DNA from: Planctomycetota bacterium
GTDB taxonomy: Bacteria > Planctomycetota > Planctomycetia > Gemmatales > Gemmataceae
Length of the DNA stretch: 64,000 nt
Assembly: GCA_029777335.1 (NCBI GenBank)
Contig: JAKOSN010000020.1
Span: forward strand, 1-64,000
Direction of reading: 5' to 3'
The notes under the pieces were generated by a model that did not search any database, was not told the DNA's origin, and was given only the letters and a program-made list of their open reading frames with translations. Of the stretch, positions 41,947-50,461 are shown piece after piece. The stretch's first letter is position 1. Each line of letters begins with the position of its first letter. The translations under genes were made by a program, and so were the position numbers.

Positions 41947-43797
41947 TCAATCGAGGTACATCAGCAAGACGGCGAGGTCGGCGGGGTTGATCCCGCTGAT
42001 CCGACTCGCCTGCCCGAGATTGGCTGGGCGGATGCGCGCCAGCTTTTCCTTCGCCTCGGCACGCATCTGTGGCACCGCATGAAAGTCAAAGTGCGGCGGA
42101 ATGGGCCGCGCCTCCATCCGTTGGAAGCGTTCGACCTGGTCTGCCTGCCGGGCGATATAACCCGAGTACTTCGCCTCCAGCACCACCTGTTCGATCGCTT
42201 CCGGTCCTGCCTTCTGCAACGCCTCGCGACATTCTCCCGGCGCCAGCGCAGTCACTTCTTCCCACGTGGTTTCGGGCCGACGGAGCCACTGCTCCAGGGT
42301 GTGCCGTTCGTGGCGATGCCTGGTCAGAACTTCCTGCAGGCGAACGATCTCCTCTTCTTTCTCCTGCAAGCGCTGCCAGCGCTGGTTCTCAACCAAACCC
42401 ACGCGCCGGCCCAGCGGGGTTAGGCGCCGGTCGGCGTTGTCGTGCCTCAGCAGCAGCCGATACTCTGCCCGCGAAGTGAACATGCGGTACGGTTCATCGA
42501 CCCCGCGTGTCACCAGGTCATCGATCAGCACGCCAATGTACGCCTGAGCACGATCGAGGATTAACGCCGGCTCATGTTTGATCTTGAGGGCGGCATTGAT
42601 CCCGGCCAGCAATCCCTGAGCCGCTGCTTCCTCGTAGCCGGTAGTGCCGTTGATCTGCCCTGCAAAATAGAGCCCCTCGACGAACTTGGTCTCCAGCGTG
42701 GCGTGCAACTGCGTGGGTGGGGCATAGTCGTATTCCACCGCATAACCCCAGCGCATCACCTCTGCCCGTTCCAGCCCCGGGATCAAACGCAACATCGCCT
42801 GCTGCACATCCTTGGGCAGACTGGTACTGATTCCATTGCAGTAATACTCGAGGGTATTCCGCCCTTCTGGTTCCAGAAAAATCTGATGGCGTTCCTTGTC
42901 CGCGAAACGCACCACCTTGTCCTCGATCGAGGGACAGTAGCGCGGTCCGCGACTCTGGATCTGCCCGGAATACATGGGCGCCCGATCCAGGTTGGCGCGA
43001 ATCAGGTCGTGGACTTCTGGCGACGTATAGGTAATGTGGCAATCCAGTTGCGGCTGCGTCACCGCACCATGGAGAAAACTGAACGGACGCGGATCGCTGT
43101 CCCCGGGCTGGACCTCACATTTGCTGAAATCGATGGTGCGTCCATTGAGCCGACAGGGAGTGCCTGTCTTGAAGCGCGCCAGTTCAAAGCCACAACTCGC
43201 CAGACTCTCGCTCAGCGCCTCGGCAGACTGATCCCCGGCGCGACCACCCTGGGTTTTCGCCTCCCCTGTGTGCATCAGCGCCTTGAGGAAGGTTCCGGTG
43301 GTGAGCACCACTGCCTGGGCACGATAGAGCGTGTCTCCCCGCGCAAGCACTCCCAGCACGCGCCGGGTCGCCCCGCTGGGACGGACTCCCCCCGCCACCT
43401 CCTCCAGCACCAACCCTTCGATCAGTTCCTGACGCAGGGTGAGGTTGGGTTGCGCCTCCACGCGCTGCTTCATGGTGAACTGATAGAGTTTCTTGTCTGC
43501 CTGGGCGCGCGGGCTGTGCATCGCCGGGCCCTTGGTCCGATTGAGCATGCGGAACTGAATCGCCGAGACGTCGATCACCTCGCCCATCGCTCCGCCCAGG
43601 GCGTCAATCTCCCGCACAATCTGCCCCTTGGCCACTCCGCCAATCGCCGGATTGCAACTCATCTGCGCAACCGCATCGGCATTCATGGTCAACAAGGCGG
43701 TCCGGAGACCAAGCCGGGCCGCAGCGAGAGCTGCCTCGACGCCAGCATGACCGGCCCCGACAACAACGACGTCAAATTCAAAGGTGAGTGCGGGCAT
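41947..43797 (-). CDS. mnmG: tRNA uridine-5-carboxymethylaminomethyl(34) synthesis enzyme MnmG
   Basis: 616 residues, usual length. FAD-binding N-terminus [22 protein letters not shown], then [40 protein letters not shown] (active-site segment), [60 protein letters not shown], and the C-terminal [21 protein letters not shown], the tRNA-binding helical domain. With MnmE it modifies U34 of tRNA. Start ATG 43797. No mnmE or rsmG neighbour in this window. Confidence 0.96.
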   Translation of the reverse strand: MPALTFEFDVVVVGAGHAGVEAALAAARLGLRTALLTMNADAVAQMSCNPAIGGVAKGQIVREIDALGGAMGEVIDVSAIQFRMLNRTKGPAMHSPRAQADKKLYQFTMKQRVEAQPNLTLRQELIEGLVLEEVAGGVRPSGATRRVLGVLARGDTLYRAQAVVLTTGTFLKALMHTGEAKTQGGRAGDQSAEALSESLASCGFELARFKTGTPCRLNGRTIDFSKCEVQPGDSDPRPFSFLHGAVTQPQLDCHITYTSPEVHDLIRANLDRAPMYSGQIQSRGPRYCPSIEDKVVRFADKERHQIFLEPEGRNTLEYYCNGISTSLPKDVQQAMLRLIPGLERAEVMRWGYAVEYDYAPPTQLHATLETKFVEGLYFAGQINGTTGYEEAAAQGLLAGINAALKIKHEPALILDRAQAYIGVLIDDLVTRGVDEPYRMFTSRAEYRLLLRHDNADRRLTPLGRRVGLVENQRWQRLQEKEEEIVRLQEVLTRHRHERHTLEQWLRRPETTWEEVTALAPGECREALQKAGPEAIEQVVLEAKYSGYIARQADQVERFQRMEARPIPPHFDFHAVPQMRAEAKEKLARIRPANLGQASRISGINPADLAVLLMYLD

Positions 43798-43944
43798 GAT
43801 AGCTAACCGGCGAGGGGTGGCGAACTCTCACTGTTCACACTATACCGAAAGACCCGCCGAAGAAAAAAGACGGACTGACCTGAGATCCCTCGCAAACGAG
43901 GAAACACCGACAAACCGGAGCTCTTCGGCGACCTGACGCGACAC

Positions 43945-43972
43945 TTGACAGCGCCCCAATCCCAGAGACAAT
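43945..43972 (+). promoter_or_regulatory. Sigma-70 promoter for the kinase-like mini-protein
   Basis: TTGACA (43945-43950), 16-nt spacer, GACAAT (43967-43972). Predicted leader ~45 nt to ATG 44023. Confidence 0.6.
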
Positions 43973-44022
43973 CAAGGAGTTCCGAACTCCCCTCTCAACC
44001 AGCATCACGGACAGGATTCCCC

Positions 44023-44478
44023 ATGACCCCGTTTTCGCATATCCCTGGCGTGCGACCGCGACCCAGCATCCTCGAACTGGGCCGCGGGGCAGACGGAGTA
44101 GTCGTTGAAGTCCTCGATCACCCTGAACTCGTCCTCAAGGAGATGAATCACCCTTTCAAACTGGGGCGAAATCGCATTGCCCTGGAACAGCGCATTCTCC
44201 ACGCGGTTGCAGCCGCAACCACACACCGGGGCGCGACCCACGTGTTCAACCAGGGCACCGACGAACACGAACGTTCCTGGCTGGTGCGTGAACGAGTCTT
44301 CGACGTGCATCCTCGCGGAAGCCAGAGCACGCGCACCACCCTCATCGAGATCATTTTTCAGATCCATCCCTCTGCGGACGTGAGCCGTTTGATGCTCCCC
44401 GATCCCACCTTCGACAATGTTCGCTGGGGCTACACGGCGCAGGATCCCGAGCCCCGTTGGATCCTGATCGATCCCTGA
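44023..44478 (+). CDS. Minimal protein-kinase-like protein, 151 residues
   Basis: 151 residues, ATG 44023 with AGGA 6 nt upstream. In order I see: a glycine loop LGRGADGVVVEV (19-30), a VLK strand (Lys39), a Glu-bearing helix (ALEQRIL, Glu55), a hinge-like strand SWLVRERVF (~85-93), then PDPTFDNVRWG (Asp127/Asn132) and ILIDP at the very end (Asp150). These resemble the kinase nucleotide site (Lys, Glu, the Asp-Asn pair and DFG-Asp) with most of the C-lobe missing. I do not recognise a named family. It may be a small-molecule or protein kinase of reduced fold, or a remnant. Own promoter; convergent with the cytochrome gene. Confidence 0.6.
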   Translation: MTPFSHIPGVRPRPSILELGRGADGVVVEVLDHPELVLKEMNHPFKLGRNRIALEQRILHAVAAATTHRGATHVFNQGTDEHERSWLVRERVFDVHPRGSQSTRTTLIEIIFQIHPSADVSRLMLPDPTFDNVRWGYTAQDPEPRWILIDP

Positions 44479-44535
44479 TAGGTCCTCGAACGCTGTGTTC
44501 TCCTTGCACCCCCCATGCGGAGTCGTGCTCTGTGG

Positions 44536-47500
44536 TCATGGAACTTTCATTTGCTTGATCCAGTCGCGCATCAGCTCGACCGCGGCTCGATCAACAAGCG
44601 ACGACGCCAGAGGCGGCATGTGCCCTTCCTTGCGTTGACTCATGCGATGGAGTAACACCGACCGCTCGGGATGCCCCGGAGCAATGAGGCGGGCGTCGGT
44701 CAGGTTGAAGGTGTGATGCTGCGGGCGCACATCGATCAGGTTCATCTTTGCCAGCGCGGCGGCGTATTCAAGGTTGATCTGTGCATTCCCGCCCCCCGCC
44801 TCCACATGGCAGGAACTGCAGTTGCTGTGCAGGTAGGCCCGCGCTCGCGCGGTCAGGTCGTTCTTCCGTTCGTAGGGATCCACCAGGCGATCATACTTCT
44901 CCGGCGGAAAACTCAGCAGAGTCGAGGGACGCGCCTCACGCTGATCGCGGGTTGCCGTTTGTTTCTCCATGTACTCGTTGATCGTCTTTTCGCTCTTGCC
45001 GGCTTTTCGCAACTCCTCGCGCATGGCGTTCCGCGTTTCCTCCGCCCAGTTGACTCGGAGCACGCCAAGATGTTCGAGCGTTCGCAGCTGGTTATCGCTG
45101 ACCCCGCCATAATCGTGCACCTTGTTCATCTGTAATTCGCACAACCCCAGCACAAAGTTGGCCGCGCGACTGTGGCACACCATGCACTCGGCCCGGCTGG
45201 GATAATGCCATGTCTGCTTGCGCGTCCCTTCGGGGTGTTCACGCGAACGAGGTACGCGAATGGTCAATTCGCGATCCGTTCCTCGGGCGTCAACCAGGCT
45301 TGCCTCCGTCTGCTCCTCGTTCCATCGATACGAATATCCCACCCATTCCCCCTCCTGTTTGGTGAGAAAACGCGTCTCGATCCATTGCCGCGATGCCGGG
45401 TTGCCCTCTTCCCGCTCAACGGCAAACGATTTGACCAGGACGGTTCGATCAGGGAAATTCCAGCCACGCGAACGGGTAAAGTCGATGTGAGAATCCGCCC
45501 CGGGAAGTGCCAGATATCGCTCCTTGTACATCCCATCGGACCAGAGAGGAGCGTTGACGGAGTAGGGAATCAACGCAGGTTCGACGAGATGTCCCTTCAC
45601 CGAGCGGAAGAGTCCGCTTTCACTCAGCTTGCGTGGGAAGGTCGAGGGAGGAAGATCCTTTGGCGTTGCTTCCAGGGTGTAAAAGCCGCCCTCCTCGTGG
45701 CCGCGATGGTCGCAGATCAACAACTCGCCGTGGCTATCGAGTCCAAACCCGGTGATCTGCAGGGTGCTATCGGTCAATTCCCTGTGCCAGACGATCTTCT
45801 CGCCATCGTGGCGCACGCCCCAGATCTTCCCGGTGGAATAATCGCCGTAGAGGTAGGCCCCCTGTAACTCGGGGAATTTCTTGCCGTGGTAGACCACACC
45901 CCCGGTCAAGGAGCGTGCCTCGCTGTGGTGATGCTCGACCGTTGGCTTCACAATGGGGGTGGGTCCCGCCTTGCGATTAAGATAAAAGGGATGGCTTCCC
46001 TCCATGACCGACCAGCCGTAATTATCCCCCTTGCGCACCAGAAACGCCTGCTCCCAGAGATCCTGGCCATTGTTGCCGACCCAGATGTGCCCGGTCCTGG
46101 GATCGACCGTCATGCGCCACGGGTTGCGCAACCCGTACGCCCAGGTTTCTGGGCGCGCCCCCGGCGTGTTCACGAAGGGATTATCCTTTGGCACCGAATA
46201 CGCTTTGCCCTTCTCGGGGTGATCCACATCAATCCGCAGCACCTTCGCGGTCAACTTGCTCAGATCCTGCCCGACAATGTGGGTATCGGAGTCCGAGGTG
46301 CCATCCCCTGAAGTGACATAGAACATTCCATCCCGGCCAAAACACATCGCCCCGCCGTTGTGGCCATCGGAGGGCCATTCAATGATCACCTTTTCAGATC
46401 CTGGATCAAGCTTGTATGGAGGGCGGGTTTGCATCGTGTAGCGCAGCACCCGTGTCTTCCGAGGGCCTGCCGAGCTGGGGCCGTTGAGTCCCAGGTAGAC
46501 GTACCCGTTCTCCTTCCACTTTGGGTGAAAGACGATGTCGTAGGCCACCCCATCGATTTTGAGGATCGTCTCCGCGGTGCGAACATCCGGGTTCTCCTGG
46601 CAACGCTGAATGGTGGTGGGTCCATAGGACCACGCTTCTGCCACAAACCAGAGGAGGTCACTCTCAGGTTGCCGTGTCACACAGATGGGAAAGTTTACCT
46701 TGAGTTTGGGGAAAACGCGTTTCACCCGGTAGGGCGGCGGAGGCTCCGGAGAACCCACCACTTTCGAGGTGGTGAGTGGAAGGCGTTTTTCGATGCCAAA
46801 TGGCCGAGCCCCCTTGTTGCTCATCGGGCCAACAAAGGTCAGGGTGGCGTAATCCTCGAAATGATGGAAGTCCGGGAACGATTTGGAGCGCAGTGGGGCA
46901 CAGGTGGAGAGTTCCGGCCCCTCGAAATCCACCGAGTAATCGTAGCGGCACAGGGCGAACTTCCATCGTTCGTTGATCTCGGGTCGCCCTCCGGTGCGCA
47001 GGAAGTCTTTCCAGGGAATACGCCCTTCGACTGACCAACCCTGATCCCGGTCCTGCCACTTGTTGAGAGTGCCCCGCAGGTGCACCTTCGCCTCGATGTG
47101 GAAAGTGCCATCCTTCTTGAAGCGCTGGAACCCACCCGAGCCCCGTCGCGGCAAAAAAAGATCCATCACCGTTCCAGCCGCGTTCACCTGGAACTCGTAG
47201 TATCCCGGCCTGTCATCTGCTGGTTTGAAGAACAGCTCAAAAACATCGTTATCCCAGGTCTGTCCGTCATGCTCCTTCACATCGGCATAGAGATCGCTAT
47301 CCTCCATGTCGGCGAAGAAATAGAGATACTCACGATCCCACAAGAGCCTTGCCCGGGTGGCCGTCCGCGCCTTGCGCTCGTTCTTCCCCAGCCAGGGAAG
47401 CGTGAAGTGATCGATCACCTGCGCATGTTTCCAGGCCTCCTCATCGGCCTTGCCATCGAGCGTGATGGGAAGATCGGTCCAGCGACATTCGAACACGCTG

Positions 47501-47634
47501 GGTGTGCCTTGAGGTGTTACGGGAGGTGCTTCCGCCGTCACCTGCGGGGTCGGGTCGTCATCGAGAAGGACCAGCAGGCCGACACCCAGCACCAGGAGGA
47601 CGGCCAACCGCCAAAGGGTGAGCATGCGCACCAT
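44536..47634 (-). CDS. Exported CBM9 / PQQ-type propeller / cytochrome c fusion
   Basis: 1032 residues. N-terminal membrane anchor or signal (~6-25, LWRLAVLLVLGVGLLVLL). Residues ~50-270 resemble the CBM9-like carbohydrate-binding fold (ITLDGKADEEAWKHAQVID, LYFFADMEDSD, VFELFFKP). A sorbosone/glucose-dehydrogenase-type propeller follows (~320-660: GLNGPSSAG, DGHNGGAMCFGRDGMFYVTSGDG, AYGLRNPWRMTVDPRTGHIWVGNNGQDLWE). The last part holds two haem-c motifs, CMVCH (~815) and CSSCH (~937), with candidate distal Met in HMPPLAS. It would oxidise a bound sugar and pass electrons to cytochrome c in the periplasm; substrate unknown. Start ATG 47634 with AAGGG 5 nt upstream. Confidence 0.82.
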   Translation of the reverse strand: MVRMLTLWRLAVLLVLGVGLLVLLDDDPTPQVTAEAPPVTPQGTPSVFECRWTDLPITLDGKADEEAWKHAQVIDHFTLPWLGKNERKARTATRARLLWDREYLYFFADMEDSDLYADVKEHDGQTWDNDVFELFFKPADDRPGYYEFQVNAAGTVMDLFLPRRGSGGFQRFKKDGTFHIEAKVHLRGTLNKWQDRDQGWSVEGRIPWKDFLRTGGRPEINERWKFALCRYDYSVDFEGPELSTCAPLRSKSFPDFHHFEDYATLTFVGPMSNKGARPFGIEKRLPLTTSKVVGSPEPPPPYRVKRVFPKLKVNFPICVTRQPESDLLWFVAEAWSYGPTTIQRCQENPDVRTAETILKIDGVAYDIVFHPKWKENGYVYLGLNGPSSAGPRKTRVLRYTMQTRPPYKLDPGSEKVIIEWPSDGHNGGAMCFGRDGMFYVTSGDGTSDSDTHIVGQDLSKLTAKVLRIDVDHPEKGKAYSVPKDNPFVNTPGARPETWAYGLRNPWRMTVDPRTGHIWVGNNGQDLWEQAFLVRKGDNYGWSVMEGSHPFYLNRKAGPTPIVKPTVEHHHSEARSLTGGVVYHGKKFPELQGAYLYGDYSTGKIWGVRHDGEKIVWHRELTDSTLQITGFGLDSHGELLICDHRGHEEGGFYTLEATPKDLPPSTFPRKLSESGLFRSVKGHLVEPALIPYSVNAPLWSDGMYKERYLALPGADSHIDFTRSRGWNFPDRTVLVKSFAVEREEGNPASRQWIETRFLTKQEGEWVGYSYRWNEEQTEASLVDARGTDRELTIRVPRSREHPEGTRKQTWHYPSRAECMVCHSRAANFVLGLCELQMNKVHDYGGVSDNQLRTLEHLGVLRVNWAEETRNAMREELRKAGKSEKTINEYMEKQTATRDQREARPSTLLSFPPEKYDRLVDPYERKNDLTARARAYLHSNCSSCHVEAGGGNAQINLEYAAALAKMNLIDVRPQHHTFNLTDARLIAPGHPERSVLLHRMSQRKEGHMPPLASSLVDRAAVELMRDWIKQMKVP

Positions 47635-47703
47635 GGGATCCCTTGAATCTGTGAGGCCAGGGAGCGAGGGAAGGAGTATTGTAGCAGTTTTTCCGTGCTT
47701 TGC

Positions 47704-48369
47704 TCAGGAGCGCCCTTTCCTTCGCGAGGGCATTTTCGGTGAGTTCTCCGGCTCGGGAGGGAGCTTGATCAGGGTCCCGAGTTCCTGCCAGAGGCGCAAG
47801 GCTCCCCCGGGTTTCAGAGTCTTCACGAGCAGCCACGCCAGTGCCTGGGGATCACTCGGTAGCGGTCCGGCCAGGACTTTCTCCTCGGGAGGAATCCAGA
47901 TCGGAGCCCGAAAGTTGGTGAGCGTCAACTTGCCTTCCAGGATGCTGTTGGAATCGAAGTTACTCCCTCCGATCGCGAATCCGAAGGGACACCCCGCATG
48001 CACACGGAATTTCGCACTTCCGGTGAAGGTGCGCGGCCCGGTTGTTGCCAGATTGGAAAACCGCACGAGTTTCTTCGTCCAACGTTTCTCCGCCGTTCTG
48101 TTGAACACTTCCAGGACGGCGTGCACATTGTACCAGGAGTGGAAGATCTCGTAGACATAATCGAACATCACCAGCCCGGAGTCGTCTGCTCGGGTATGAA
48201 AAGTGGCCGTCCGATGGCTGACCCCGCCCGCCGGTTCTCCCAGGAACACGCGATAGGTGAACTCCAGCGCTGAAGGATTGCCCTCCACGGGAGCGATGCC
48301 GGTGGTCCCCTGCTCGATCGTACCCCGCTCCCAGTGCTCCAGCGCATAGGGGCCCGTGAATCCGCTCAT
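47704..48369 (-). CDS. Beta-rich protein of unknown function
   Basis: 221 residues from ATG 48369, with AGGAG 8 nt upstream. No signal peptide or membrane helix. Residues ~1-150 look like a beta sandwich (alternating hydrophobic strands: ALEFTYRVFLGEPAGG, GLVMFDYVYEIFHSWYNVHAVLEVFNRT, RTFTGSAKFRVHAGCPFGFAIGGSNF). The C-terminal ~60 residues are helical and end in a basic stretch (MPSRRKGRS). I do not recognise a family. Its start faces the aroF leader region, leaving a divergent intergenic region of more than 600 nt. Confidence 0.55.
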   Translation of the reverse strand: MSGFTGPYALEHWERGTIEQGTTGIAPVEGNPSALEFTYRVFLGEPAGGVSHRTATFHTRADDSGLVMFDYVYEIFHSWYNVHAVLEVFNRTAEKRWTKKLVRFSNLATTGPRTFTGSAKFRVHAGCPFGFAIGGSNFDSNSILEGKLTLTNFRAPIWIPPEEKVLAGPLPSDPQALAWLLVKTLKPGGALRLWQELGTLIKLPPEPENSPKMPSRRKGRS

Positions 48370-48513
48370 GGCTGTTACTCCTGCTTGTCCCTGGGTCTGT
48401 CTTGTTGACACCATAGCAAAACCGCCGCAGGGGATGCAGAGCGAATCTTCCTCACCCCTCTCGCCATGCAAAAAGAGGTCCCCTTTCCCTGTTCGAGAGG
48501 AGGCGATTTTTCC

Positions 48514-48542
48514 TTGACGGGTAATTCCGCCCTGCCTAGGAT
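48514..48542 (+). promoter_or_regulatory. Sigma-70 promoter of the aroF leader transcript
   Basis: TTGACG (48514-48519), 17-nt spacer, TAGGAT (48537-48542). Predicted start near 48549, about 500 nt before aroF. Confidence 0.7.
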
Positions 48543-48652
48543 GAAATGCGATGGAATCGTGCTAACGTGGCACGATGGGCTAGAAGCCTGCAGGGGATCG
48601 TGCTGGTTGACAATCCTCTCCAGGGTGGCTCTAGCGGAAGGAGGTGGTCATA

Positions 48653-48685
48653 GTGTGTAGTGGTAACCAGGTGAGGCTGCATTAA
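48653..48685 (+). CDS. Candidate 10-codon leader peptide (MCSGNQVRLH)
   Basis: GTG 48653 to TAA 48683-48685, with AAGGAGG at 48638-48644, 8 nt before the start: the strongest ribosome site in the neighbourhood. The last codons (agg-ctg-cat) form the 5' arm of the following hairpins, so a ribosome on the peptide would change the RNA fold. The residues do not include any aromatic amino acid, so it does not read the pathway of aroF directly. Prediction from sequence only. Confidence 0.45.
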   Translation: MCSGNQVRLH

Positions 48686-48726
48686 CGCAGCCGACGGGCT
48701 GCCGTCGGTGCAGCCTCAAACTTTTT
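48673..48726 (+). promoter_or_regulatory. Alternative hairpins and terminator-like stem in aroF leader
   Basis: The word ggctgc (48675-48680) can pair with gcagcc at 48687-48692 or with the second gcagcc at 48710-48715. The second choice builds gaggctgca/tgcagcctc, stacked on ccgacgg/ccgtcgg (48691-48708) and followed by a T run (48722-48726), as in a terminator. The two folds exclude each other. Confidence 0.6.
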
Positions 48727-48729
48727 GTA

Positions 48730-48767
48730 GGGAGCATCGGCTTGTATCTGGCCGGTGCTCCCCTTTT
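48730..48767 (+). terminator. Second terminator-like hairpin in aroF leader
   Basis: gggagca (48730-48736) pairs with tgctccc (48756-48762), with extra G-C pairs inside, followed by cttttg. Confidence 0.6.
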
Positions 48768-48808
48768 GACTCCCGTGTGTCCTGCACCCAAGGAACCTCT
48801 TGCTCCCC

Positions 48809-48868
48809 ATGGCCTTCGCGTTTACCTACTTTTGGTACTGGTTTACGACCCCGGCGTGGTGGGACTGA
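48809..48868 (+). CDS. Aromatic-rich leader peptide of aroF (MAFAFTYFWYWFTTPAWWD)
   Basis: 19 codons from ATG 48809 to TGA 48866-48868. Four Phe, two Tyr and four Trp make 10 of 19 residues, with FWYWF in a row and a WW pair near the end. AAGGA at 48790-48794 suits an in-frame TTG at 48800 (5-nt spacing, adding LP-type residues) better than the ATG (14 nt). Stalling on scarce aromatic aminoacyl-tRNA would hold the ribosome here, before the terminator at 48908. The downstream gene makes the first product of the aromatic pathway, so the leader reads its own end products. Confidence 0.75.
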   Translation: MAFAFTYFWYWFTTPAWWD

Positions 48869-48907
48869 GGGGAACGATTGCGGACGCTCGTGACGAAGCA
48901 TTCCAGC

Positions 48908-48949
48908 ACGGCCCTGAAACCCACCCGGTTTCAGGGCCGTTTCCATTTT
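48908..48949 (+). terminator. Attenuator terminator upstream of aroF
   Basis: 14-bp perfect stem acggccctgaaacc (48908-48921) and ggtttcagggccgt (48927-48940), loop of 5, then ttccatttt. It lies 40 nt after the aromatic leader stop and 98 nt before aroF. Confidence 0.8.
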
Positions 48950-49046
48950 CCCGCCCGGCGATGCGGTTAGCGCCGCCCCTGCCCTGGCGGTTTCTCTCAC
49001 AGCGAGCAGCTTGTGCGGCTGTCTCCGGCCCTGAAGGGGGGCATCA

Positions 49047-50069
49047 ATGATCGTGGTCATGAAACCGGGGGCGATTCCCCAGCAAATCGAACATGTCAAG
49101 GAACGCATCGAGCAACTCGACCTGCGCTGGCACGTCATCGAAGGAACCGAACGTACGGTCGTGGCTGCTCTGGGCGAGAAGCGGGACGGAGCCAAGCAAT
49201 CCCTGGAACTTTGCGAGGGGGTTGAGAAAGTGGTCGCAATCCTGGCACCGTACAAGATGGCCAGCACCGAGGTCAAACGAGAGCCGACCGTCGTGCAGGC
49301 CCTTGATCTGAAGGTTGGCGGGGGACACATCGGCGTGATCGCTGGCCCGTGCTCCGTCGAGAGCCGCGATCAGATCCTGGAAATCGCTCACCTGGTCAAG
49401 CAAATGGGTGGCAAGGCCCTGCGCGGGGGAGCCTTCAAACCCCGTACCAGTCCTTACAGCTTCCAGGGGTTAAAGGAGAAAGGGTTGCAGTTCCTCGCCG
49501 AGGCGCGTGCTCAGACAGGACTGGCAGTGGTCACCGAGGTGATGGCCCCCGAGCAGGTTGAGCTGGTCTCGGCCTATGCCGATGTCCTGCAGGTCGGCGC
49601 CCGCAACATGCAGAATTATCCGCTCCTGGAGGCTGTTGGCGCCTCAGGATTGGCGGTCCTGCTCAAACGCGGAGCCTCCGCCACCATGGAGGAGTTCCTT
49701 CTCGCCGCGGAGTACATCCTCAAAACCGGCAACACCAAGGTGATGCTCTGTGAGCGCGGCATCCGCACTTTCGAGGATCATACCCGTTTCACTCTCCCGC
49801 TTGCCAGCGTCCCTTACCTGCATCAGACCACTCATCTCCCCGTCGTTGTCGATCCCAGCCATGGCACCGGCAAGGCCAGCCTGGTGGCTCCCATGGCCCG
49901 AGCAGCGATCGCCGCCGGTGCCGATGGGCTGATCATCGAGATCCACCCCAACCCCGAAAAAGCGCTCAGCGATGGCTTCCAGGCACTCACGCCCGGTGCC
50001 TTCCGCCAGATGATGACTGAATGTCGCAAGATCGCCGCGGTCATGGGCATGCACATGGGGCAGGATTGA
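49047..50069 (+). CDS. aroF: 3-deoxy-7-phosphoheptulonate (DAHP) synthase, type I-beta, with N-terminal ACT-like domain
   Basis: 340 residues. N-terminal ferredoxin-like regulatory domain (~1-70: [43 protein letters not shown]). The synthase follows: [40 protein letters not shown] (phosphate/PEP site), [57 protein letters not shown]. This is the Thermotoga/Bacillus-like form in which the ACT-like domain gives feedback by aromatic amino acids. It condenses PEP and erythrose-4-phosphate, the entry to aromatic synthesis. ATG 49047 has a G-rich ribosome site; the leader adds transcriptional control. Confidence 0.95.
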   Translation: MIVVMKPGAIPQQIEHVKERIEQLDLRWHVIEGTERTVVAALGEKRDGAKQSLELCEGVEKVVAILAPYKMASTEVKREPTVVQALDLKVGGGHIGVIAGPCSVESRDQILEIAHLVKQMGGKALRGGAFKPRTSPYSFQGLKEKGLQFLAEARAQTGLAVVTEVMAPEQVELVSAYADVLQVGARNMQNYPLLEAVGASGLAVLLKRGASATMEEFLLAAEYILKTGNTKVMLCERGIRTFEDHTRFTLPLASVPYLHQTTHLPVVVDPSHGTGKASLVAPMARAAIAAGADGLIIEIHPNPEKALSDGFQALTPGAFRQMMTECRKIAAVMGMHMGQD

Positions 50070-50085
50070 CACGTGCCGAAACGCC

Positions 50086-50127
50086 GCAAGCCGAATCTCG
50101 TGGTGGCACCCGCGAGATTCGGCTTGC
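50086..50127 (+). terminator. Rho-independent terminator of aroF
   Basis: Perfect 15-bp stem gcaagccgaatctcg (50086-50100) and cgagattcggcttgc (50113-50127), 17 nt after the stop, followed by tcagaaaaa. Confidence 0.75.
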
Positions 50128-50155
50128 TCAGAAAAATGCGCAGGTGGCGTCCTGC

Positions 50156-50461
50156 TCAATTTTCGCTGAATTGCAATTTGGGGGCAGCCTCTTTTCCCAG
50201 CGGATCCTTGACAAAGCGCTGCCGACAGGCCGAACACAGGTCGTACCGAAGATGCTGACAGGGGGGAGGGAAGGGGTCGCTTTCCTCGTTCGTCGCTTGC
50301 TGCAGCATCTGGCTGATCGCCTCGATATGGTCCTCTTCCAGATCGCTTTCTGTCAACTGGGTGGGATCCGTGGTGGCGAAGATTTCCATTTTAACCACAT
50401 AGTGGTGATCCTCTCCCGGCCGTAGTTCCTTGCCACAGCAATCACACATCACGCGCATCAT
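50156..50461 (-). CDS. Small Cys-rich (putative zinc ribbon) protein
   Basis: 101 residues from ATG 50461 (ATG 50458 also possible), GGGAG about 10 nt upstream. Cysteines come as CDCC near the N-terminus, then a single Cys in PPCQH and CSAC near the end, so two CxxC pairs could bind one zinc. Between them lies an acidic region (TESDLEEDHIEAISQML). Two His (GEDHHYVVK) may also bind metal. No named family recognised. The gene is convergent with aroF; the aroF terminator separates them. Confidence 0.6.
   Translation of the reverse strand: MMRVMCDCCGKELRPGEDHHYVVKMEIFATTDPTQLTESDLEEDHIEAISQMLQQATNEESDPFPPPCQHLRYDLCSACRQRFVKDPLGKEAAPKLQFSEN

Larger units (their letters stand above)
48370..49046. 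other. Structured leader region of aroF
   Basis: 677 nt without a conventional gene. In order: promoter (48514-48542), 10-codon leader ORF (48653-48685), switch-like hairpins (48673-48726), second hairpin (48730-48767), aromatic leader ORF (48809-48868), terminator (48908-48949), aroF ribosome site and ATG. Confidence 0.7.

Noticed and set aside
41684-41950. 88-codon ORF on the minus strand
   Set aside because: Purine-rich low-complexity sequence without similarity or ribosome site; overlaps the mnmG stop.
48595-48730. Signal recognition particle RNA
   Set aside because: cggaagg and accagg recall SRP domain IV words, but the symmetric loop (AGCA opposite CAGG) and the flanking stem are absent.
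48742-49050. 102-codon ORF across the aroF leader
   Set aside because: Overlaps the aromatic leader and terminator in another frame, contains no recognisable domain, and runs through aroF's start.
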